Part shown: positions 34,547 to 43,189 of the stretch, piece by piece
How positions within the stretch are numbered: the first letter of the stretch is position 1
Layout of the letters: every line of letters begins with the position of its first letter
Source: Chloroflexota bacterium
GTDB lineage: Bacteria; Chloroflexota; Dormibacteria; Aeolococcales; Aeolococcaceae
Reading direction: 5' to 3'
NCBI GenBank assembly: GCA_005880985.1
Contig: VBIQ01000005.1
Span: 310,001 to 374,000 of the forward strand
Length of the DNA: 64,000 bases
Program-made: the position numbers and the translations under genes
The notes under the pieces: generated by a model
Databases searched by the model: none
What the model saw: only the letters and a program-made list of their open reading frames with translations
What the model was told of the DNA's origin: nothing

Positions 34547-35869
34547 TCACGAGGTGAAGGCGAACCTCAGGAGATGGAGGGCCGGAGCCAGCACCACGCC
34601 GTTGTCGCCGTGCTCGAGCGCCCGCTCGCGTGAGATGCCGGCGACACCACCGAGTGCATCCACGATGCTCTGGGTGAAGCGAAGATCGCGCACCGGCGCA
34701 CCCAGACGGCCGTCCACGATGCGAAAGGTTCCCTCACGGGTCATCCCGGTGATCACGGTGCGCAGCTCGTGGACGGCGCGGACGTACCAGAAGCGGGTCA
34801 CGTAGAGACCGCGCCGCACTCCGGCGACGAGATCCTCGCGACTGCCGCTGCCGGCGGCGAGCGCGAGATTGCGCGCCAGCGGTCCGGCGGTGTTGGGCAT
34901 CGGCAGAGCATGGCCGGTGGAGGCGACGCCGTCCAACGCGGCGGTCGGCGTGTCGTACACGAAGCCGGCGCACACACCATTCTCGACCAGGGTGACCGGC
35001 AGCGACGACACTCCCTCCCAGTCGAAGGGGAACGGGTGCAGGTTGGGAGCGGTGGCGTCGTCGACGATGCTGACGCCGGCATCCATCAGGCGCTCCCCGG
35101 GGCGCATGAAGCTCCTCCCCTCCTGCCGTGCCAGCGCGCTGAATCCCATCCAGCTCAGGTAGGCGATCATCTCCGCCACCGCGTACGGGGCCAGCACCAC
35201 CTCGAACACGCCGGGATCGATCGCGGTGGCGTGCTGGTTTCGCTCGCAGGTGTCCACCGCTTCGAGACCGAGCGCCTCGGCGTCCATGGCGTCGATGTCG
35301 GCGCCGTGACGGTCGGCGTAGCCGGCACCGTCGTCGCCCCGCACCACCACCGTCAGGCTGCATCGGGTGGTGCTGGCCGAGCGGCGCAGGCCGGTGGTGC
35401 TGGCAATGCTGCGGCGGCTGGTGGTGGTCTCGCAGGCGCCGTAGGCAGCCAGCTTGCGCCTCGACGCGATGCCGCAGATCCGGCCCACCATGTCCGCGCG
35501 CTGCTCGGGCGAGGCGGCCGCGGTCGCGGCGGCGTAGGCGGCCGGCTGGTCGGGACGACGGTCCGGTCGCGGCAACCGCGGCGCCGCCGGCGCCGGCGGC
35601 GTCAGGCGCCGCGCGCCGTCGGCGGCGGTCACCAGGCGGGACGGCAGGTCCGCCTCCACCCCTCGCACCTCGGCGACACCGGTGCGGCCCTCGTGGACCA
35701 GGCGCAGACGGACCGTCAGCTCGGTCTCGGCGACGTTCTGATGGATGGTGTTCGCGGCGAAGCGGGTGAGCGCCGAGTCGGTCTCCACCACGGTCACCTC
35801 CGCCTCGCCGGCGGGCACCGCGTCGAGAACCTCGCCGGCGATCGCCAGCGTCTCCTCCGCGCTTCGCAT
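34547..35869 (-). CDS. tldE: TldE/PmbA-family metalloprotease subunit
   Basis: 440 aa from the ATG at 35869 (MRSAEETL), which overlaps the tldD stop by 1 nt (TGATG). This is the non-metal partner of TldD. It has the PmbA fold with N-terminal ALTRFAANTIHQNV, a central AYGACETTTSRRS block, FEVVLAPYAVAEMIAYLSWMGFSA, and LPMPNTAGPLARNLALAAGSGSREDLVAGV in the C-terminal domain. The TldD-TldE heterodimer degrades unfolded peptides and matures some modified peptides such as microcin B17 precursors. The segment between 160 and 200 (TTGLRRSASTTRCSLTVVV) is typical of actinobacterial-type members. Confidence 0.92.
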   Translation of the reverse strand: MRSAEETLAIAGEVLDAVPAGEAEVTVVETDSALTRFAANTIHQNVAETELTVRLRLVHEGRTGVAEVRGVEADLPSRLVTAADGARRLTPPAPAAPRLPRPDRRPDQPAAYAAATAAASPEQRADMVGRICGIASRRKLAAYGACETTTSRRSIASTTGLRRSASTTRCSLTVVVRGDDGAGYADRHGADIDAMDAEALGLEAVDTCERNQHATAIDPGVFEVVLAPYAVAEMIAYLSWMGFSALARQEGRSFMRPGERLMDAGVSIVDDATAPNLHPFPFDWEGVSSLPVTLVENGVCAGFVYDTPTAALDGVASTGHALPMPNTAGPLARNLALAAGSGSREDLVAGVRRGLYVTRFWYVRAVHELRTVITGMTREGTFRIVDGRLGAPVRDLRFTQSIVDALGGVAGISRERALEHGDNGVVLAPALHLLRFAFTS

Positions 35870-37374
35870 CAGGCCGGGCCCACCGAGACGCGCTGGAAGC
35901 GGCAGGGAGCGGCACCGTGGCCGACGTGCATCAGCTGTCCCGGCTGGCCCTTGCCGCAGTTGACCACTCCCCACATCTGCCACTCGGCGGGGCCGGCGAC
36001 GGCGTCACAGGAGCGCCAGAAGTCGGGGGTGACTCCTCGGTACAGGGGGTTGCGGACCAGTCCCGCCCGCTTCCCGCCACGGATCAGCCAGCCGTTCTGG
36101 GTGCCGAACTGGAAGTTGAGCCGCCGGTCGTCGATGCTCCAGGAGCGGTTGGTCTCGAGGTACACCCCCTCCTCGGTGGTCGCGATCATCTCCTCCAGCG
36201 ACGACGTTCCCGGCAGCAGGTTGACGTTGGTCATCCGGATCAGGGGGATGCGGCTCCAACCGTCGGCCCGCATCGCGCCACTGCTCGCGCCGTCCAGCAG
36301 TGCCGCGGTCTCGCGTGACGACATGTAGCCGCGGAAGACCCCCTGATCGACGAGCACGGTTCGCTGCGCCGGCACCCCCTCGTCGTCCCACCCGAAGGTG
36401 CCGAGGCCTCCCGGGGTGGTCGCGTCGGCGGTGATGGTGACGGCCTCGCTGCCATAGCGGAAGCTGCCGACCAGCTCCGGGGTGAGAAACGAGGTGCCGG
36501 CGAACGCGGCCTCACTGCCGAACACGCGATCGAGCTCGGTCGGGTGTCCACAGGACTCATGCACCTGCAGGGCCGCCTGAGTGCCGTCGAGGATCACCGT
36601 CATCATCCCCACCGGGCAGGGTTCGGCGGTGAGCAGCATGGCCGCCTCCTCGGCGATGCGCTCGGCGTTCTCGGCCAGCCGCATCTCCTCGATCGCCTCC
36701 CAGCCGGCGCAGAGCTGATGCCGGCCGAAGCTGTTGGGATAGCTCCGCGTCTGCACCTCGTCGGCGCTGGTGGCGATGGCGTCGAACCCGGCGCCGGATT
36801 CGACGATCGTCTGGTCGATCCGGCTGCCCTCACTGCTGACGAAGAGTCGATGCTCCTCGGAGACCTCCAGCGACGCTTCGCGCACGGCGACCGGGGCGAC
36901 CCGGGCCATGCCGGCGTCGACGGCGAGCAGCAGCGCGACCTTCTCGTCCAGCGGCACCGAGAAGGGATCACGCCCCACGGGGGTGCGGTACTCGGCGGTG
37001 ACCGGGGCGACCGGCGCCAGCCGCACCGGGACCGAGTTCAGCCGCGCGCCGGCGCGGGCGATGCGCACCGCCCGGGCGGCGCTGGCGTCCACACCGGCGC
37101 CGTCAAGCCGTGAGCAGGCGGCAAAGCCCCAGCTTCCCCCGGCGATCACCCGGACGCCGAGACCCTCGTCCTCGTAGAGCTCGATCCTCGCAATACTGCC
37201 GTTCTTGGCACTAACCATCTGGATGCGGCGGTTGACGATGCGGCAGTCGGCGTAGGTCGCGCCCGCGGCGGTGGCGGTGTCGAGGGCGCGCTCGGCGAGC
37301 TCGCGCACGGTTTCCTCTGCTGGGGCGACGGGTGCGGCCACGGTCCGGGCCGTCAGTCCCGGTGGGCGCCACAT
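35869..37374 (-). CDS. tldD: TldD-family zinc metalloprotease subunit
   Basis: 501 aa in the ORF. The zinc motif is HESCGHPTELD (HExxxH, residue about 265), the hallmark of TldD. GVRVIAGGSWGFAA near the N-terminus and PLIRMTNVNLLPG with NFQFGTQNGWLI in the C-terminal domain complete the family pattern. It is the catalytic half of the TldD-TldE protease; the partner follows with a 1-nt overlap. The ATG at 37374 overlaps a TAGCAT hexamer (37373-37378) that looks like the -10 box. Initiation at the GTG at 37341 (11 codons later) is therefore more likely if that promoter is used. Confidence 0.93.
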   Translation of the reverse strand: MWRPPGLTARTVAAPVAPAEETVRELAERALDTATAAGATYADCRIVNRRIQMVSAKNGSIARIELYEDEGLGVRVIAGGSWGFAACSRLDGAGVDASAARAVRIARAGARLNSVPVRLAPVAPVTAEYRTPVGRDPFSVPLDEKVALLLAVDAGMARVAPVAVREASLEVSEEHRLFVSSEGSRIDQTIVESGAGFDAIATSADEVQTRSYPNSFGRHQLCAGWEAIEEMRLAENAERIAEEAAMLLTAEPCPVGMMTVILDGTQAALQVHESCGHPTELDRVFGSEAAFAGTSFLTPELVGSFRYGSEAVTITADATTPGGLGTFGWDDEGVPAQRTVLVDQGVFRGYMSSRETAALLDGASSGAMRADGWSRIPLIRMTNVNLLPGTSSLEEMIATTEEGVYLETNRSWSIDDRRLNFQFGTQNGWLIRGGKRAGLVRNPLYRGVTPDFWRSCDAVAGPAEWQMWGVVNCGKGQPGQLMHVGHGAAPCRFQRVSVGPA

Positions 37375-37410
37375 GCTAGCGGGTCGCGGCGCCCGGACCC
37401 GGCTCTGGGC

Positions 37411-38082
37411 TCAGTCGGCGGGCTCGCCCCGTTCGGCCATTCGTGCCGTCCACTTGGCGTGACGGCGGCGGGCGAAGTCGAGACGCACGCGACCGGTGAT
37501 GATGCCGCGCATCGCCGGCCGGGTCGACGGCAGCAGCAGCGAGAGCACCAGGTGTCCGGCGATCAGAGGGAGCATCGCCAGCATCAGCCAGATGTGCCAG
37601 CTGTCGGCGGCCTCGGAGAGGCTGGTGGGCAGGTGCTCCCCCTGCCACATCAGGCATCCGGTGACGATGAAGCCGACGGTGGCCGCCGCCACCACGATGC
37701 TGTTGAGCTTCTGACCGGCGTTGAAGCGATCCTGTGAGGGGAGCGGACGCCGTCGCAGGCGGCGGGGTACGACCACGCGGCGCAGCCAGCCCGCGTCGTC
37801 GGCGTCGAAGCGCTCGACGTCGTGCCAGAAGCCGGCCACCGACCGTGGCCAGGCACCCGCCACCAGCACCGGCAGCAGCAGCAGGCCGATGGCAGCGTCG
37901 AGATGGATCTCGCGCACCAGTTCGCGACGGGCGAGCACGGGATTCTGCCCGGGAGGCAGGTACAGCCCGAGACCGGTGAGCAGGAGGACGGCAAAGAGCA
38001 CCGCATATCCCCAGTGGAGAACGAGCTCGCCGGTCCCGAAGCGCCGCACCAGGCGGCGGGCCGGCGCAGACAGCGCGCTCAT
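37411..38082 (-). CDS. Cytochrome b (b561/formate dehydrogenase gamma type)
   Basis: 223 aa with four membrane helices. Candidate haem-binding histidines are in ELVLHWGYAVLF (helix 1), REIHLDAAIGLLL (helix 2), DSWHIWLMLAMLP and IAGHLVLSLLL (helices 3-4), fitting a two-haem cytochrome b of the FdhI/b561 type. Its start lies 4 nt after the stop of the molybdopterin oxidoreductase. It probably carries electrons between quinone and that enzyme. This differs from the standard MsrQ (six-helix, ferric-reductase-like) partner of MsrP. Confidence 0.85.
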   Translation of the reverse strand: MSALSAPARRLVRRFGTGELVLHWGYAVLFAVLLLTGLGLYLPPGQNPVLARRELVREIHLDAAIGLLLLPVLVAGAWPRSVAGFWHDVERFDADDAGWLRRVVVPRRLRRRPLPSQDRFNAGQKLNSIVVAAATVGFIVTGCLMWQGEHLPTSLSEAADSWHIWLMLAMLPLIAGHLVLSLLLPSTRPAMRGIITGRVRLDFARRRHAKWTARMAERGEPAD

Positions 38083-38086
38083 CGGT

Positions 38087-38833
38087 TCATCCGGTGACGG
38101 CCGACGGGTTGTACACGTAGGCGTCGATCTCCCAGCCGCGCTGCTCCCAGAACCCCAGGTCGCGGTGCGACTTCACCTCCAGCCGGCGCACCCATTTGAC
38201 GCCCTTGTAGCCGTACATGTCGGGGAAGATCACCCGCAGCGGGCGTCCCTGCTCGGTGATCAGGGGGCTGCCGTTGAGCTCGAAGGCGAGGATGGCGTGA
38301 TCGCTGCGGGCCTGCTGGAGGGAGAGACTGTCGGTGTAGATGCCATCGCCGGAGGAGAAGGTCACGTACTTGGCGCGCCGGTTGAGGTGAGCCGCGTCGA
38401 TGACGTCGCGCACCCGGACTCCACGCCAGACGCAGTTGCGCACCCGCCAGCCATTGACGCAGCGGAAGGTGGAGCGGTAGGCGACGTTGGGGAAGGCGGT
38501 CACATCGTTGAAGCGCAGCCGCAGCGACGAGTCGAGCCCCTCGCCGTCGACGATCAGCCGCCACGAGCGCTCGCTGTAGCCGGGGATGTCGGCGACCGAG
38601 TAGTACCGGAAGCGCTCGGGATAGAGGATGTTGGGATGCTGGCCGATCAGCGACTCGATGTCGGGCGTCTGACCCATGGGACCGAGGGGGACCGCTTCAG
38701 CCACGTTTCCGCTGTCGGCATCGTCGGCGCGGTACGACCACTTGGTGAAGGCGAGACCCGCGGCGCCGGCTCCGAGAAGGCCGAGGAAGAGCCGCCGGCC
38801 GATCGGCTTCCCGGGTACCCACAGGTCACCCAT
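38087..38833 (-). CDS. Molybdopterin-dependent oxidoreductase (sulfite oxidase/MsrP fold), Tat-exported
   Basis: 248 aa from the ATG at 38833, fixed by TATAAC exactly 6 nt upstream; the longer ORF extends into the ABC transporter gene. The N-terminus has twin Arg and a hydrophobic core (IGRRLFLGLLGAGAAGLA), so Tat export with an uncleaved or cleaved anchor is likely. The Moco fold has its ligand Cys in FRCVNGWRVRNCVWRGVRVRDVI, HAILAFELNGSPL, GRPLRVIFPDMYGYKGVKWV and WEIDAYVYNP. Length suits the MsrP/YedY type without the sulfite-oxidase dimer domain. Paired with a cytochrome b. Substrate could be protein methionine sulfoxide, sulfite or another S/N-oxide. Confidence 0.9.
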   Translation of the reverse strand: MGDLWVPGKPIGRRLFLGLLGAGAAGLAFTKWSYRADDADSGNVAEAVPLGPMGQTPDIESLIGQHPNILYPERFRYYSVADIPGYSERSWRLIVDGEGLDSSLRLRFNDVTAFPNVAYRSTFRCVNGWRVRNCVWRGVRVRDVIDAAHLNRRAKYVTFSSGDGIYTDSLSLQQARSDHAILAFELNGSPLITEQGRPLRVIFPDMYGYKGVKWVRRLEVKSHRDLGFWEQRGWEIDAYVYNPSAVTG

Positions 38834-38839
38834 GTCCGG

Positions 38840-38845
38840 GTTATA
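38840..38845 (-). promoter_or_regulatory. -10 element of the Mo-oxidoreductase/cytochrome b operon
   Basis: TATAAC, 6 nt before the ATG at 38833, lies in the 43-nt gap after the dppF stop, so this pair is transcribed separately from the transporter. Confidence 0.6.
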
Positions 38846-38876
38846 CGCCCACCCGGCGGGCGACGCACGAGACGGC

Positions 38877-39947
38877 TCAGGCGATCGCCGCTTTCTCGGC
38901 CAGCTCCTGGGCCACACCGGTGTCGGAGAAATGGCAGGCCGCGAGGTGATCGGATCTGCCCTTGGGCTCGAAGCGCGGCTCCTCCACCGAGCAGATCTCC
39001 TGGGCGATGGGACAGCGGGTGTGGAAGCGGCAGCCGGACGGTGGGTTGATCGCCGAGGGCACGGTGCCCCGCAGGATGATGCGCTCCCGTCGCCGGCTGG
39101 GATCGGCCAGCGGGATCGCCGACAGCAGCGCCTGGGTGTAGGGATGCTTGGGGGCACGATAGAGCTCGCTGGCCGGCGCCATCTCCACCAGCTTGCCGAG
39201 GTACATCACCCCCACGCGCTCGCTGACGTGCTGCACCACCTGCAGGTTGTGGGAGATGAACAGATAGGTGAGAGCAAACTCCTCCTGCAGGTCCTTGAGC
39301 AGGTTGAGCACCTGCGACTGGATCGACACGTCGAGGGCCGAGACCGGCTCGTCGGCGACGATGAAGGTGGGATTGAGCACCAGCGCCCGGGCGATGCCGA
39401 TGCGCTGCCGCTGGCCACCGCTGAACTCGTGGGGGTAGCGGTTGATGTAGTACTTCCGCAGCCCGACTCGCTCCAGCATGTCGGCGACCCGGCGCTCGCG
39501 TTCGGCGTGGCGCCTCACCCCGGCGTTGCGGAGACCCTCGCCGATGATGTCGCCGACCGGCAGGCGCGGATTCAACGACGCGTAGGGATCCTGGAAGATG
39601 ATCTGCATCCTGGGCCGGAGGCGTTTCATCTCCCCGAATGACAGGCGGGTGATGTCCCTGCCCTCGAAGGTGAGCGATCCGGAGGTCGGTTCGATCAGCC
39701 GCAGCAGCAGCCGGCCGGTGGTGGTCTTGCCGCAGCCGGACTCGCCCACCAGGCCCACCGTCTCGCCGCGGTGGATGTCGAAGGTGACGTCGTCGACCGC
39801 CTGCACCTGCGCCGCCTCCCGCCGCAGAAAGCCGGCCCGCACGGGGAAGTACTTGCGGAGGTCTCGCACCGCATAGATCACCTCGCCGTGAGCGGGCTCG
39901 GGTTGTCCCGCGGCGGCGGTGGCGTCGAGATCGCGGAGGGCGCTCAT
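38877..39947 (-). CDS. Oligopeptide/dipeptide ABC transporter ATP-binding protein (OppF/DppF type)
   Basis: 356 aa ATPase. Walker [20 protein letters not shown]-loop [15 protein letters not shown], signature [15 protein letters not shown], Walker [13 protein letters not shown] and switch His in LFISHN. A C-terminal oligo_HPY extension has the paired Cys region [17 protein letters not shown] that binds an Fe-S cluster in relatives. An insert ([22 protein letters not shown]) between strands 1 and 2 is typical of DppF. The ATG overlaps dppD by 4 nt. Last gene of the dppBCDF block. Confidence 0.95.
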   Translation of the reverse strand: MSALRDLDATAAAGQPEPAHGEVIYAVRDLRKYFPVRAGFLRREAAQVQAVDDVTFDIHRGETVGLVGESGCGKTTTGRLLLRLIEPTSGSLTFEGRDITRLSFGEMKRLRPRMQIIFQDPYASLNPRLPVGDIIGEGLRNAGVRRHAERERRVADMLERVGLRKYYINRYPHEFSGGQRQRIGIARALVLNPTFIVADEPVSALDVSIQSQVLNLLKDLQEEFALTYLFISHNLQVVQHVSERVGVMYLGKLVEMAPASELYRAPKHPYTQALLSAIPLADPSRRRERIILRGTVPSAINPPSGCRFHTRCPIAQEICSVEEPRFEPKGRSDHLAACHFSDTGVAQELAEKAAIA

Positions 39948-40993
39948 GTCTCCAGCGTCTCCTCGAGCATGGGGATGGCGGCGATGGTCGGAGCCTTGTC
40001 GGCCCGGCGCTCGTCCTGCTGCGAGGTGTACAGGTAGCAGGCGACGGAATGCCCGCCGGCGGTCGGCGCCAGCGCCGGGAAGGCGACGTCGCAGGTGCCG
40101 TCCTCGAAGCGCTGGGGGCAGCGCGGTGCGAAGCTGCAGCCGGGCGGCAGGTTGAGGGGATGTGGCACCGTGCCCTTGATCACATCGAGCCGCCGGCCAA
40201 GCTTGTCGGGCGAGGGGATGGACGCCAGCAGACCCTGGGTGTAAGGGTGCTGGGGAGCGGCGAACAGCTCCTCCACGGGAGCGCGTTCCACCACCTTGCC
40301 GGCGTACATCACGGCGACGTCATCGGCGACCTCGGCGATCACCCCGAGGTCGTGGGTGATCATGATCACCGCCATGTTCTCGCTCTCCTTGAGCCCCTTC
40401 ATCAGCTCGAGGATCTGCGCCTGGATGGTGACGTCGAGGGCGGTGGTGGGCTCGTCGGCGATCAGCAGCTTGGGGTTGCAGGCCAGCGCCATGGCGATCA
40501 TCACCCGCTGCCGCATGCCACCCGACATCTGGTGCGGATAGTCCTCGGCACGCTTCTCAGGAGAGGGGATGTCGACTCTGCGGAGCAGGTCAACGGTGCG
40601 GGTCCGTGCCGCATCGTCGTCCAGTCCCAGATGACGCTGAACGGTCTCGGCGATCTGGTCACCGATGCGGAACACCGGATTGAGGGAGGTCATCGGCTCC
40701 TGGAAGATCATCGCGATCTCGTTGCCGCGGATGTCCTCCATCTCCTCCTCGGAGAGCTCGAGCAGGTTGCGGCCCTCGAAGCACACCCGCCCGGCCACCA
40801 CCCGGCCGGGCCGGCTGAGCAGCTGCATGATGCTCAGCGCGGTGATGCTCTTGCCGCAGCCCGACTCGCCGACCAGGCCGAGGGTGCGCCCCGCCGCCAC
40901 CGAGAGGGTGACGCCGTCGACCGCCTTGACCACCCCGTCGTTGGTGAAGAAGTGGGTGCGCAGCCCTTCGACGTCGAGCAGCTCGTTGTCCAT
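39944..40993 (-). CDS. Oligopeptide/dipeptide ABC transporter ATP-binding protein (OppD/DppD type)
   Basis: 349 aa from the ATG at 40993, which overlaps the dppC stop by 1 nt. The 612-aa ORF adds a false frame. Walker [20 protein letters not shown]-loop [15 protein letters not shown], signature [15 protein letters not shown], Walker [13 protein letters not shown] and H-loop MITHDLGV. The C-terminal HPY domain has [16 protein letters not shown]. It forms the nucleotide-binding heterodimer with the next gene and energises peptide uptake. Confidence 0.95.
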   Translation of the reverse strand: MDNELLDVEGLRTHFFTNDGVVKAVDGVTLSVAAGRTLGLVGESGCGKSITALSIMQLLSRPGRVVAGRVCFEGRNLLELSEEEMEDIRGNEIAMIFQEPMTSLNPVFRIGDQIAETVQRHLGLDDDAARTRTVDLLRRVDIPSPEKRAEDYPHQMSGGMRQRVMIAMALACNPKLLIADEPTTALDVTIQAQILELMKGLKESENMAVIMITHDLGVIAEVADDVAVMYAGKVVERAPVEELFAAPQHPYTQGLLASIPSPDKLGRRLDVIKGTVPHPLNLPPGCSFAPRCPQRFEDGTCDVAFPALAPTAGGHSVACYLYTSQQDERRADKAPTIAAIPMLEETLET

Positions 40994-41949
40994 CAGCGCT
41001 CCAGCGAGCGAGGGTCGAAGGCGTCTCGCAGCGCGTCGCCGATGTAGTTGAAGCTGAGAACGGTGATCAGGATCAGCAGTCCCGGCCACAGCGCGAAGAA
41101 GAACCCGTTGGGATGAGCGAGCGCCTGGTAGCCGTCGTGGAGGAGGCTCCCCCAGGTGGCGGTGGGAATGCCGATGCCCTGGCCCAGGAAGGACAGCGCC
41201 GACTCCAGCAGGATGGCCTGGCCGATGGTCAGCGAGGCGCTGACCACGATCGGCCCCAGCGCGTTGGGAATCAGGTGCCGCGTCAGGATCCGGGCCCGCG
41301 AGGTGCCCACCGCCCGGGCTGCCTCGATGAACTCCTTCTCGCGGGCGCTGAGGACCACCGAGCGGACGATGCGGGCGGTGTACGGCCAGGAGATGATGCC
41401 GATGCCGATCACGATGGTCTGGATGCTCTGGCCGAACGACTTGGCGAACACCACCAGCAGCAGGATGCTGGGGATGGCCAGGATGGCGTTGATGATCGCG
41501 GTGGTGGCGCTGTCCACGATGCCGCCGAGAAACCCGGAGAGCGCGCCGAAGAAGGTGGCGATACCGATGGTCAGCAGCATGGCCAGGCCGCCGACGGTGA
41601 GGGAGATCCGGCCGCCCGACAGGTTGCGGAAGAGAAGGTCGCGACCGATGTCGTCGGTGCCCAGCAGGTGTCCCTGCTGAAACGGCCCCAGCTGGGCGTT
41701 GACGGGGTCGACGGCGCCCCCCAGCGAAGGCTGATGGCGAAGGTCGGCCACCCAGCTCATGATGTACGGGCCGAGGGCGCACGCGAGGGCCAGCACCGTC
41801 AGCGCGATGATCCCCGCCACCGCCACCTTGCGTGCGCGGAAACGGCGCCAGACCAGCGAGTAGTAGCCGATCTCCGAGGTCGTCTCGAAGTCGATCGCCG
41901 GAGCGGCGGGCGCTCCTCCGGGCTGCAGGATGACTGGGGTGGTGGTCAT
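40993..41949 (-). CDS. Peptide ABC transporter permease (OppC/DppC type)
   Basis: 318 aa. The cytoplasmic N-terminus is followed by a first membrane helix ([21 protein letters not shown]) and an extracytoplasmic loop with [21 protein letters not shown], the OppC signature. Four to five more helices follow, with the EAA motif region [31 protein letters not shown]. Pairs with the DppB-type permease; overlaps it by 1 nt at the 5' end. Confidence 0.95.
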   Translation of the reverse strand: MTTTPVILQPGGAPAAPAIDFETTSEIGYYSLVWRRFRARKVAVAGIIALTVLALACALGPYIMSWVADLRHQPSLGGAVDPVNAQLGPFQQGHLLGTDDIGRDLLFRNLSGGRISLTVGGLAMLLTIGIATFFGALSGFLGGIVDSATTAIINAILAIPSILLLVVFAKSFGQSIQTIVIGIGIISWPYTARIVRSVVLSAREKEFIEAARAVGTSRARILTRHLIPNALGPIVVSASLTIGQAILLESALSFLGQGIGIPTATWGSLLHDGYQALAHPNGFFFALWPGLLILITVLSFNYIGDALRDAFDPRSLER

Positions 41950-42980
41950 CAGCGCGAGGTCTCGTAGGAGATGCGCGGATCAGCCCACGTGTACGCGATG
42001 TCGGCGATCAGGTTGCCGATCACCACGAAGACGCTGAGCAGCAGCACGATCCCCATCAGCGTCGCGTAATCGTTGGCCTCGGCCGCCTGGTCGAAGAGCA
42101 AGCCCATGCCCGACCAGCTGAAGACGACCTCGGTGACGACCGCGCCGACGAAGAGGACGGGGATGTCCAGTCCCATCAGAGTGATCAGCGGTAGCAGGGA
42201 GTTGCGCACCGCGTGGCGCCCGATCACCCGTCGCTCGGCCAGTCCCTTGGCCCGGGCGGTGCGGATGTAGTCCTGGTTGAGCACCTCGAGCATGGCGCTG
42301 CGCATGTAGCGCGCATAGACCGCGATGCTCTGCACCGCCAGCACCATCACCGGCAGCACCAGGTGCCAGGCCAGGTCGAGAGGATGTTGACCGGATTCCA
42401 ACCCGGTGGTGTGGATCCCCCCCGCCGGAAAGATGGTGGCGAAGCCGTGGCTGTGGGGAAAGATGGCGAAGACGTAGATGAGGATCGAGCCGAACCAGAA
42501 GTTGGGCAGCGAGATCCCGAAGAAGGAGGCGCTGGTGACGAAGTTGTCGAGCTTGCTGTACTGGCGGACCGCGCTGATGATGCCGACGGGGATGGCGATC
42601 ACCAGGGTGACGACGTAGGCGGTGCCCATCAGCACCGCGGTGTTGGGCAGGCGGAGGCTCATCAGATGGGCGACGGTGTCGTGGAAGGTGACGGAGTCAC
42701 CGAGGTCTGGCGGTGACGGGCCATGGGGCGGCCAGCCCCACCAGCTCCAGAACGGCTTGAGGAAGTTGGTCAGGAAGATCCAGTACTGATAGAGGAAGGG
42801 CTTGTCGGCGCCGAACCGATGGATGATGTTGAGCCGGTCGGCGTCGGTGAGGTTGGGCCGCGCCAACAGCTGCGCGTAGGGCTTCTCGGGTAGCGCCCAG
42901 AGCAGCGCGTAGACGACGAAGGTGATGGCGAGGACGGTCAGGGCGCCGAGGAGCAACCGCTTGACGACGTACTTCCACAT
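41949..42980 (-). CDS. Peptide ABC transporter permease (OppB/DppB type)
   Basis: 343 aa, six membrane helices. Starts with the usual [26 protein letters not shown]. The second extracytoplasmic region is longer than in E. coli DppB ([22 protein letters not shown]). The EAA loop is [35 protein letters not shown], and [25 protein letters not shown] follows. It has its own promoter (TATACT at 43052-43057) and an SD AGAAGGA 7-9 nt upstream, so the dppBCDF block can be expressed separately from the binding protein gene upstream. Confidence 0.95.
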   Translation of the reverse strand: MWKYVVKRLLLGALTVLAITFVVYALLWALPEKPYAQLLARPNLTDADRLNIIHRFGADKPFLYQYWIFLTNFLKPFWSWWGWPPHGPSPPDLGDSVTFHDTVAHLMSLRLPNTAVLMGTAYVVTLVIAIPVGIISAVRQYSKLDNFVTSASFFGISLPNFWFGSILIYVFAIFPHSHGFATIFPAGGIHTTGLESGQHPLDLAWHLVLPVMVLAVQSIAVYARYMRSAMLEVLNQDYIRTARAKGLAERRVIGRHAVRNSLLPLITLMGLDIPVLFVGAVVTEVVFSWSGMGLLFDQAAEANDYATLMGIVLLLSVFVVIGNLIADIAYTWADPRISYETSR

Positions 42981-43051
42981 CGGCGGCGAATCCTTCTCTC
43001 ACACCTGCCCGTGCTCGCTCGGCTCCCCCCGGGGTCACGGGTCGGGCGCCG

Positions 43052-43057
43052 AGTATA
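43052..43057 (-). promoter_or_regulatory. -10 element of the dppBCDF block
   Basis: TATACT on the minus strand, about 70 nt before the dppB start, downstream of the hairpin that follows the binding-protein gene. Confidence 0.5.
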
Positions 43058-43110
43058 GCCTGCCTCCGGACGATTGGCCGAATTCCGGCTGAATACGGCC
43101 CACAGACGGG

Positions 43111-43138
43111 CAGGCCCGGGGTCGTAGCCCCGGGCCTG
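43111..43138 (-). terminator. Stem-loop between the peptide-binding protein gene and the permeases
   Basis: Perfect 11-bp stem CAGGCCCGGGG / CCCCGGGCCTG with a 6-nt loop. No T-run on the minus strand. Such hairpins after binding-protein genes usually let the binding protein be made in excess by protecting the 3' end of its mRNA. Confidence 0.6.
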
Positions 43139-43189
43139 CTGGTTGTTCTGTGGGTGCCCAGCCCGCCTCTCACGGGTGGGGGAACGTGC

